In this document: positions 34,583 to 41,228 of the stretch, piece after piece
Position numbering within the stretch: position 1 is the first letter of the stretch
Layout: the number at the start of each line of letters is the position of its first letter
The notes under the pieces: generated by a model
What the model saw: the letters and a program-made list of their open reading frames with translations, nothing else
What the model was told of the DNA's origin: nothing
Database searches by the model: none
Made by a program: the position numbers and the translations under genes
Origin: Microgenomates bacterium OLB22
GTDB taxonomy: Bacteria > Patescibacteriota > Microgenomatia > UBA1406 > HO2-37-13b
Length of the DNA stretch: 43,572 nt
Assembly: GCA_001567515.1 (NCBI GenBank)
Contig: LLEV01000009.1
Span: 1-43,572 of the forward strand
Direction: 5' to 3'

Positions 34583-35825
34583 ATGACAATAGGAGGAGAG
34601 AGAGGCGTCTCAAGAGAGGCTCTCAAGGATGAGGGCTTGGTCTCTCCTGCACCCCATGACGCAATCATAACGCGTGCGAGAGAATTACTCCGACATAGGA
34701 GTAGTGGTCCCGATTCTCAGCGGGGAAGGGACGAAGCCCTCGTGGATCCAGAGAAACTCGATCGCTTCATGTCGCTCATAGATGCCCAGGGAGTCGAAAA
34801 TTATCATCCACATCATACAGGGATGGGAGCAGATTTCCCCATAACCTCAGTTGATCTGAACAAGCTAGCTACTGATTATCTAGGTCAGTCCAAGGTGGGC
34901 GAGCGATCATCTCAACCGCCAGCCCCAAACGAGAAGGAAGTCCTTGACTATGTCCTCTTTTCAGGATACTTACCTCCCCCCGATGGACACCCATTCACTA
35001 CTTGGGATATGACGTATGATCGTATATTTCGGTTGCTAGGTAAGGTGAAAAATGGAGCCTCAGTTAGAGTCCATATAGTGGGATATCCCTGGGCTATAGG
35101 GGGGACGACCTCTCAAGAATGGCAGAAACATGTTCATGATGAGGGCTTTGATGCTTATGGCAGAGCGTTAGCTCCCTATCTAAAGACTCTTTTGGAAGAA
35201 AAACCTGGCTCACGAGTGGTCCTGCAGGCCAATTCATTTGGCGCACTTGTCTCCGATGCTATCCAGGCACGACTGCTTGAAGTATACAAGAGAGATCCAT
35301 CACAAGAAGACCCACGGACCAAGATAAAAGTCTTGCTAGATACCCCAGCCGACAATGCTACGATAGCTCGTGGTATCAGGTTTTCCACACTTTTCCTGGC
35401 CGAATTTGCAGCGCTTTTTGCAAACCCTAAGACGAGAGATTTTGTTGTGGCTATGGCGCAAGATTCACGAGCTTTTAACATATTTCTCAAAAAACACACA
35501 TCTGATTCTCAAGAGGTCACAAACTCTATAGTTGATACAAAGTGGGATCTTTGGCACATGATTAAGGGTAGGGTGCTAAAGGCCCCAGATGAGTTCCGCA
35601 CATTTATCCGTCGATCATGGAAGTTTTGAGTCAGCTATGGATGAAGCATATCTGCGAAGATTTCTGCTGCATATGATAACAGGGAGAAACCTCTACGTAG
35701 CGCAAGAGTCCAAAAGAGGTTTGGGGATAGCAATTGATGAGGGACACTTTCTCGATAGGGCAGATGATATTCCCAAATGGTCTCGTATGCTTGCTCATCT
35801 CGAGTCAAATCCCTCTACCGAGTAA
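34583..35825 (+). CDS. Alpha/beta hydrolase-like protein, one frameshift
   Basis: An alpha/beta-hydrolase-type protein. VHIVGYPWAIGGTTSQEW could form the oxyanion region; VVLQANSFGALVSDAIQ carries the nucleophile elbow, with Ser in AxSxG instead of the usual GxSxG; TKIKVLLDTPADN may carry the acid strand. The frame ends early in the T4 run 35624-35627; dropping one T leads into SAMDEAYLRRF and on to IDEGHFLDRADDIP, giving a likely catalytic His and 413 aa in all. No signal peptide. Substrate unknown; a lipase/esterase is the best guess. Its end overlaps the convergent tyrS by 11 nt. Confidence 0.65.
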
Positions 35826-36891
35826 CCTGAAACGACTGAATCTGCTTGAGTAGGTTGCGGGCAGTATCGTCTGTGGCAAAGTGTGATCTGATAGGCTCCA
35901 GAGCAGTATCAAGGACTGTCGTCACTGCTGCTTTCAGATCAAGCGGGTGGATCTTTTTTTGAGCGTACTCTTTTTCCAATGCTTCATAACTGTCGTAAGT
36001 TACGACGCCACCATGCTCCTCATTCCTTTCTATGGTGAGTGAGTTATGTAGTCCAAAGACAATGTACTTACAATACTCAAGGATGGGGTTTTCAGATATC
36101 CCCCCCTCAGGGCACCATGCCTTACGGAGTTTTCGATCAATATCTTTATATGTATCAGTGACGAAGATTGCCGAGTCTGGTTTGGACTTTGACATCTTAA
36201 GCTCGATGGTGCGCTTTACTTTGTCGTCAGTTTGGGTAGTAGGAGTACCCAGTCCGAGCAGCATGTGATGGCTTACTACGACAGGCTTCCAAAAACCGAG
36301 TTGAGGACCAACCTCACGCCCAAGCATATTTACCTTACGTTGATCCATCCCAAGTTGTGTGATACGTGCCCCGAGTGTAAAGATGTCAGCACATTGCATT
36401 GCGGGGTAGATGAGTTGAGCGAGCGAGAGGTCCATTGATTCATCCCGCCCCATGATCTCAGCGGTACGTATGAATCGTTTGATACCATTGGTCTTGGCGA
36501 TCTTGAGTACGAGCATCCAGTACGTATCGTCCTTGACAAGATCTGATGCCCACACGAACTCTATGTTTTTCATATCTAGTCCACAAGCTTTCCAAACTTC
36601 GACAAAGTATTGACCAACTAGTTTGATCTTTTCAAGATCGCCTCCTAGCTTATTATTTGCTAAGGCGTGCCAATCACCGATGAGCATCTTGAATTTCACG
36701 CCGGTTGAAGTGATGCGATTGATATTGATGGCTCTCATGAGTGCTTGGGCGATGTGCATCTGGCCAGAAGGTTCGAAGCCATCATAGGCATACAGCTGCT
36801 CGCCAGAGGAAAGAAGGTCTTTGAGCTCTTCGCGTTCGATGATCTCCTCACCAACTTGATTGAAGAGGTGGAGCTTTTCATCTATTGTCAT
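35815..36891 (-). CDS. tyrS: Tyrosyl-tRNA synthetase, archaeal/eukaryotic type
   Basis: Class I synthetase that charges tRNA-Tyr. 358 aa. YDGFEPSGQMHIAQ (HIGH-like HIAQ at 46-49) and ELKMSKSKPDSAIF (KMSKS at 232-236) match the archaeal/eukaryotic TyrRS lineage, as do YPAMQCADI, GMDQRKVNML, KAWCPEGG and KKIHPLDLKAAV. Bacterial TyrRS normally has a C-terminal S4 domain, and this one does not. In that lineage the enzyme reads a C1-G72 tRNA-Tyr, so the cognate tRNA here would be worth checking. The ATG at 36891 is 6 nt from TGC-TATACT and has no Shine-Dalgarno. Confidence 0.94.
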   Translation of the reverse strand: MTIDEKLHLFNQVGEEIIEREELKDLLSSGEQLYAYDGFEPSGQMHIAQALMRAININRITSTGVKFKMLIGDWHALANNKLGGDLEKIKLVGQYFVEVWKACGLDMKNIEFVWASDLVKDDTYWMLVLKIAKTNGIKRFIRTAEIMGRDESMDLSLAQLIYPAMQCADIFTLGARITQLGMDQRKVNMLGREVGPQLGFWKPVVVSHHMLLGLGTPTTQTDDKVKRTIELKMSKSKPDSAIFVTDTYKDIDRKLRKAWCPEGGISENPILEYCKYIVFGLHNSLTIERNEEHGGVVTYDSYEALEKEYAQKKIHPLDLKAAVTTVLDTALEPIRSHFATDDTARNLLKQIQSFQVTR

Positions 36892-36897
36892 GCGTGT

Positions 36898-36906
36898 AGT
36901 ATAGCA
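36898..36906 (-). promoter_or_regulatory. Extended -10 element of tyrS
   Basis: TGC-TATACT on the minus strand, 6 nt before the ATG. Confidence 0.6.
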
Positions 36907-37036
36907 GAAAATCGGTAAAAGTCGCTGCTATCGCTAAAGGATCGGTTGAATCGCACTATAGCTGAAGAATCGATACTATCGATACTATCGATTATAATCG
37001 ATCAACCAATGCTCTCGATCACCGACAATAGGACAT

Positions 37037-37062
37037 AAAAAAAGGGGTGGGAGAACCCACCC
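37037..37062 (-). terminator. Intrinsic terminator after the 62-aa gene
   Basis: GGGTGGG/CCCACCC (37045-37051 with 37056-37062), AGAA loop, seven T on the minus strand. Confidence 0.87.
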
Positions 37063-37080
37063 GTTTAAGCCCTTATGTGC

Positions 37081-37269
37081 CTAGTAGTTCTTAGGTCCAG
37101 ATCCTTCGCGATTCCGTGCGGTAAATCGCACAGTTCTGCGCACTTGTCGTACGTCAGTAAGCTCGGTGTTTCCTCCCTTGCCGGCAGGGAAAAGAAAGTA
37201 CAGTGTATCTCTGATCCTATGAGCAGGATTTCTACTCCACCTCTTAGTGCTTCGGCCGTTCACACTCAT
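37081..37269 (-). CDS. Small basic protein (62 aa)
   Basis: ATG at 37269 follows AAAGGTGAC; a longer frame to 37377 contains the TATACT promoter and is unlikely to be translated. Rich in Arg/Lys, with RSTKRWSRNPAHRIR and VRQVRRTVRFTAR, so it may bind nucleic acid or the ribosome. No known ribosomal protein is recognised. Own promoter (TATACT at 37305-37300) and terminator. Confidence 0.6.
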   Translation of the reverse strand: MSVNGRSTKRWSRNPAHRIRDTLYFLFPAGKGGNTELTDVRQVRRTVRFTARNREGSGPKNY

Positions 37270-37534
37270 TCTTGTCACCTTTCTTGCTACTTGGTAATGA
37301 GTATAAAAGTAGGGCATTTTATATCCGATAGTCTGAGATGTCAAGGGGGGTTCGAGAGTATCGATCAAATCGAACATATCGCTAGAGGATCGTTGCTATA
37401 GTTTAGATCGAGAAAAGGCTATTCCTAACTCCAAATCTCAAAAACTGTGATCCTGAACGTGATTCAGGATCCAGGCTTTGTTGTTCTATGTTTGCTGGAT
37501 TCCAGCCTTCGCTGGAATGACAAAGTGGCATTTA
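37270..37534. other. Spacer with promoter and two hairpin repeats
   Basis: Contains the TATACT promoter (37300-37305) of the 62-aa gene, the GATCCTGAA/TTCAGGATC hairpin (37449-37471) and the REP-like unit (37495-37525). No gene seen. Confidence 0.55.
37495..37525. repeat. REP-like 31-bp repeat, copy 2
   Basis: Identical to 26215-26245 over 31 bp; preceded by the GATCCTGAA/TTCAGGATC hairpin at 37449-37471 and CCAGGCTTTG, a word also found at 26306. Confidence 0.8.
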
Positions 37535-38056
37535 CTACTCAGTAGCGTTTGTTGGAACAATGGTTGGAGTAATGATACTCAGCGTGCGAGTGACCAGCTC
37601 CTTTAGGCTGTCATGTACGGTGAGCTGCACCTTACCTATGCGTGGGACATCGAAGAGATAGTTGGTTACGTCTTTTTGATCAGACCTATATGCAGCCCTT
37701 CTACCTGCTACAGTCACTGTGCCTTCGGGTGAGGCTATGGGAAAGACATCTTGCTGTATGCAAGTGAGTTGGATAAGTTGCTCCATATTAGTCAGTAGTG
37801 CCGATTGACTCGATACGGACTTGATTTCCATATCAGAAGGGTAGAGGAACGATAGCCCACAAGTCTTTTCAGAGGCGATCAAAGTGGTTTTTGGCTTTGA
37901 GCTCATCGTAGGGATGGGGCTGTCAGCCATGCTGGGGGAAGGTAGGACATGGATGCTATTCAGTTTCTGGGTATATTGTCCTAGACGGAACATGGCTAGT
38001 AGACATGCGATGGCGCTCATAGCGATGAGGATCAGGGCGGGACGTGGTATCTGCAT
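37535..38056 (-). CDS. Membrane-anchored hypothetical protein (about 173 aa)
   Basis: I use the ATG at 38056, 7 nt from a consensus TATAAT, although the frame is open back to 38185. The N-terminus (Arg-Pro then an Ile/Ala/Met/Leu helix, about residues 6-25) is a membrane anchor; a Pro/Ser linker follows, then a beta-rich domain with CGLSFLYPSDMEI, which recalls small lipoprotein-like PsbP-type domains of Patescibacteria, but I cannot name it. Two Cys could form a disulfide outside. No Shine-Dalgarno. Confidence 0.65.
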   Translation of the reverse strand: MQIPRPALILIAMSAIACLLAMFRLGQYTQKLNSIHVLPSPSMADSPIPTMSSKPKTTLIASEKTCGLSFLYPSDMEIKSVSSQSALLTNMEQLIQLTCIQQDVFPIASPEGTVTVAGRRAAYRSDQKDVTNYLFDVPRIGKVQLTVHDSLKELVTRTLSIITPTIVPTNATE

Positions 38057-38063
38057 AGCTGAC

Positions 38064-38069
38064 ATTATA
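38064..38069 (-). promoter_or_regulatory. -10 element of the membrane-anchored protein gene
   Basis: TATAAT on the minus strand, 7 nt before the ATG chosen at 38056. Confidence 0.5.
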
Positions 38070-38516
38070 GTGCCTGTCAGGGCTTTTAGGGTGGGGTAGC
38101 CGAGCAGCAAGATGTTTGTGCTATTGACAACCCCTCTGTGCATGGCTATAATCCTCAGTAGATCCTCCACAAGCGGATCGTTCATTAAAAACGATTTTCA
38201 ACACTTTTTTCAAGAGTAATCTCTCTCATTTTGAAAGAGAAATCAGTCAGTGTTACCATCACCTCTCATGTGTTTGAAGCGATGGGCCTGACTCCTCGTT
38301 CTCTACTGAAGAAAATCGCTTTTTGAATTCCCTTGTCTGGAGGGTCCTTTTGTACTATTCTCACAGAGTTCCTATCTCATAATCGAGATCTATTGCTCTA
38401 TCGTGAAGACACAATACTATTATTTTTACACAACCAACCTAGTTGCAACTGAGTCATATGCTATGACTCACCCTTTGATGTAGTCCGTCCGCGAGTTATT
38501 ATTTATTTTTATACCT
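38070..38516 (+). promoter_or_regulatory. Long spacer and candidate leader of rho
   Basis: A likely promoter, TTGTCT (38333-38338), 17 nt, TATTCT (38356-38361), would give rho a leader of about 150 nt. The leader holds a perfect 8-bp hairpin GAGTCATA/TATGACTC (38451-38469) and C/U-rich unstructured stretches. Rho mRNAs in other bacteria are autoregulated through their leaders. A 31-codon frame from TTG 38231 to TGA 38326 looks protein-like, but it is too short to call. Confidence 0.45.
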
Positions 38517-39821
38517 ATGACGAAAAAAGATGATGCAGTGCTTACTGCCGATGACATCTCGTTTGAAGATGCTCCAAAAGAAGATTCTTCTTCAATTATT
38601 TTTGAAGACACCCCACGCGTAGCACCAACTTCTGAAGATTTCTCAGACTTCCAGAACGAAGTTCCTTATGAGTTTGATTATGAGGAGCGTATCAAGGAGG
38701 ATATGAAACAGGCATTTCCCGGGAAAGGGATCCTCGAGATCACTCCTAGTGGATTTGGTTTTCTACGCCCTGCCTATATATCTAGCAATGATGACATCTA
38801 TGCATCACAATCACAGATCCGCAAGTTCTGGCTGCGTCCGGGAGATGAGGTGGAGGGCCTGGTCCGTCCACCAAAAGAGAACGAAAAGTTCCATGGTCTT
38901 CTCAAGATTGAGAAGGTCAATGGTGTTGAGATGGATGAAGAAAAGAGTAGAGTTCGACCCAAGTTCGACGATCTCACTTCTATGTACCCTGACAAGCAGA
39001 TCAATCTTGAGACTGAGCAGGATATTCTTTCAACAAGGATCATCGATCTTCTTTCTCCGATTGGGTTCGGTCAGAGAGGGTTGATCGTCTCACCTCCCAA
39101 GGCAGGGAAGACAACTCTCCTAAAGGAAATCGCAGACGGTATCATCACTAACCATCCTGATGTACACCTGATCGCGGTGCTCATAGGTGAGCGGCCGGAG
39201 GAAGTCACCGACATGAAGCGTTCCATCAAGGGTGATGTGGTCTCTTCGCACTTTGATCAGTCCCCTCGAGATCAGATCCGAGCTGCTGAAGTAGCGCTTG
39301 CTCGTGCCAAAAGATTGGTTGAGATGGGTCGACACGTAGTCATCTTGCTTGACTCGATCACACGACTTGCTCGTGCCTATAATCTCCAGGTAAATCCGTC
39401 AGGTCGCACATTATCAGGAGGTTTTGATCCTGCAGCTCTGTATCCGGGCAAGAAGTTTCTCGGAGCAGCACGTAACTGTGAAGAGGGCGGAAGCCTTACT
39501 ATCCTTGGTACGGCACTCGTCAACACCGAGTCTCGCATGGACGATCTCATCTATGAGGAGTTCAAGGGTACGGGAAATATGGAGGTACATCTTGATCGCA
39601 ACTATGCCAATAAACGTATTTATCCTGCGATCGATGTCGAAAAGTCAGGCACCCGTCAAGAAGAGCTCCTGCTCGGTAAGGAGAAGATGGAAAAAGTCGC
39701 ACTCCTGCGGCGCATGCTTCATCTGCTTGATGGAGATGAGCGTCTCACTGCACTAGTAGAGAAGCTGAAAAAGACCAAGAGTAATGATGACTTCCTTAAA
39801 GAGCTAAAGGGGCTTAAGTGA
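38517..39821 (+). CDS. rho: Transcription termination factor Rho
   Basis: Hexameric RNA helicase that ends transcription. 434 aa. Acidic N-terminal extension (about 1-60), the RNA-binding cold-shock-like domain (GILEITPSGFGFLRP; DIYASQSQIRKFWLRPGDEV), Walker A SPPKAGKTT (192-200), Walker B VVILLDSITRLARAY (274-288) with the Q-loop, and the R-loop region GSLTILGTALV. Full and intact, with no frameshift. It fits the lack of hairpin terminators behind most conserved genes here. The spacing of ATACC to the ATG is too short for a -10, so rho is leadered. Confidence 0.96.
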   Translation: MTKKDDAVLTADDISFEDAPKEDSSSIIFEDTPRVAPTSEDFSDFQNEVPYEFDYEERIKEDMKQAFPGKGILEITPSGFGFLRPAYISSNDDIYASQSQIRKFWLRPGDEVEGLVRPPKENEKFHGLLKIEKVNGVEMDEEKSRVRPKFDDLTSMYPDKQINLETEQDILSTRIIDLLSPIGFGQRGLIVSPPKAGKTTLLKEIADGIITNHPDVHLIAVLIGERPEEVTDMKRSIKGDVVSSHFDQSPRDQIRAAEVALARAKRLVEMGRHVVILLDSITRLARAYNLQVNPSGRTLSGGFDPAALYPGKKFLGAARNCEEGGSLTILGTALVNTESRMDDLIYEEFKGTGNMEVHLDRNYANKRIYPAIDVEKSGTRQEELLLGKEKMEKVALLRRMLHLLDGDERLTALVEKLKKTKSNDDFLKELKGLK

Positions 39822-39911
39822 GCCCGTAGGCAGAGCGTATTAGTATAATATTGTGTTTCATGTTGAGATATAGTATTATTGCGCTCGTACTTTTTACACA
39901 GGAGGAGTGGC

Positions 39912-40130
39912 ATGACCTGGAAAAACTGGTGTTGGGTGCTGGGTGGTACTATCATTCTGTTGATTTTTCCTCTTACGAGGCCATTTATGATTATTCTTCT
40001 TCCCTATGGGATGAAGCCTGATGATATGGTTGCGCTTTTAGCGATCATTTTGGCCTTGGTATTCTCGAATGGTCGTTTTCGTGAATGGGTACGTAACAAA
40101 AGCAAGAGCACAAGGAGTTCTAGTCGATGA
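39912..40130 (+). CDS. Small two-helix membrane protein (72 aa)
   Basis: ATG at 39912 follows AGGAGG. Two hydrophobic helices (about residues 6-27 and 36-52) with a basic C-terminus (KSKSTRSSSR) facing the cytoplasm. Its stop overlaps the start of the SPFH gene (ATGA at 40127-40130), so the two are translationally coupled and probably act in the same membrane complex. No family recognised. Confidence 0.65.
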   Translation: MTWKNWCWVLGGTIILLIFPLTRPFMIILLPYGMKPDDMVALLAIILALVFSNGRFREWVRNKSKSTRSSSR

Positions 40131-41070
40131 AGCTTGGACGAAAGTTTCTAGCCTTTTTGCTGGCCTTGGTGGTTATCCCATCTCTCACCACAGGGTGCTA
40201 CTTTTGGGAGCGGGTGAAGGAAGGTCAGCTTGGACTCCATCTCACAGATGGGGCCAAGCTAACTAAAGTTCATCCGCCTGGGATGCGCAATAGCTTTGAC
40301 CCATGGGATACTCTAGAGATCATCAATGTCTCGGCGCTCATGTCTGAGTGGAGTGATCCAGACCTGGTGACAAAGGACAAGCAGCCTATTAGTCTGGTTC
40401 TGTCGATCACTTATTCTCGATCCACTGATGAGGCTGATGTCCGCAATATGTTCTCTCGTTATCATCAGCAAGCCATGGATGACGAGGCACTTGCGCGTAT
40501 GGTAATTGCTCGTATCCCTGATGTTGCAAAGACCGTCACAGCCCAGTATACCCTTGATGAGATCTAGGTATTAGTGTTGCTACTCAGAGTGGTGCTGCTG
40601 CTCCAGCGGCTGCTAGCTCAGAGGCTGGGCGCGCTACTGTCGCAGGTAAGATTGCTACGCTGCTGAAGGCCGAGCTCACTGAGTTTGGCGTGGTCTTGCA
40701 GAATGTCTCGGTCAATAATATTGGCCCAGACGAGGGCTATCTAAGCGCTCTTAAGGAAAAGGCAAATGCACACGTTAATGTCGAAGTTGCCAAGCAGAAG
40801 GCCCTGCAGCTGGTCGAACAGCTGAATCAGGAGAAGGCCCAGACGGACATTGAGGTCGAGCAGGCCCGTCGTAAGAATGAGGTCAATGCCGAGCTGGCAA
40901 AGACGTATTCTTTGAGTCCTGAATATTATGAGCTTGAGCGCCTTAGGCTCCTCCAGGGCGTAGTCGGGGACAAGGATAAGATCTATTTCGTGCCTGATGG
41001 TGCAAACTTGACCATGTTCTTGTCCGGTAATGGCAGTGGCCTGGTTGTGCCTCCGGCTCCCCCTCAATAG
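40127..41070 (+). CDS. SPFH/Band-7-like lipoprotein, one frameshift
   Basis: Signal peptide with a lipobox-like SLTTGC at about residues 19-24, then an SPFH (stomatin/prohibitin/flotillin) domain: KEGQLGLHLTDGAK, an IxVSALMSEW strand, DKQPISLVLSITYS, VTAQYTLDEI, ELTEFGVVLQNVSVNNIGPDE. A Gln/Glu/Lys-rich coiled coil (QKALQLVEQLNQEKAQ) and a C-terminal hydrophobic/Pro tail follow. The frame breaks near 40558-40566 and needs one added base, giving about 314 aa. Such proteins form oligomeric membrane scaffolds. The second gene of the unit starting at 39912, closed by a terminator. Confidence 0.8.
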
Positions 41071-41077
41071 TGCTATC

Positions 41078-41105
41078 AGACCTCTGAAAACAGAGGTCTT
41101 TTTTT
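41078..41105 (+). terminator. Intrinsic terminator after the SPFH gene
   Basis: AGACCTCTG/CAGAGGTCT (41078-41086 with 41091-41099), AAAA loop, followed by a T run to 41105. Confidence 0.92.
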
Positions 41106-41113
41106 ATGCCATA

Positions 41114-41142
41114 TTGCCAAATAGAGCCCTATAGTATATAAT
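41114..41142 (+). promoter_or_regulatory. Sigma70-type promoter of the coiled-coil gene
   Basis: TTGCCA (41114-41119), 17-nt spacer, TATAAT (41137-41142). The leader is about 80 nt. Confidence 0.7.
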
Positions 41143-41155
41143 TAGGCATGTTTTT

Positions 41156-41170
41156 TGCGGTATTACCGCA
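41156..41170. promoter_or_regulatory. Palindromic operator-like site in the leader
   Basis: TGCGGTA-T-TACCGCA is a perfect 7-bp inverted repeat about 8 nt after the predicted RNA start, a good place for a repressor or a 5' hairpin. Confidence 0.45.
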
Positions 41171-41228
41171 TGGACTGACCTTTGACAACTAACGTACAAC
41201 CAAACCTTATCCAAAAGGGAGGAGAACG

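Noticed and set aside
36969..37003. Short direct repeats of CGATACTAT upstream of tyrS
   Set aside because: Only two full units plus a partial palindromic tail; too few for an array or an iteron set, and no replication gene is near.
38231..38326. 31-codon frame starting with TTG between the 38056 gene and rho
   Set aside because: Protein-like composition, and a TAATCT word 8 nt upstream, but too short and with a weak start to support as a gene.
39821..39850. Hairpin GGGCT/AGCCC across the rho stop codon as a terminator
   Set aside because: The stem is only 5 bp and no T-run follows, so it is not a convincing intrinsic terminator.
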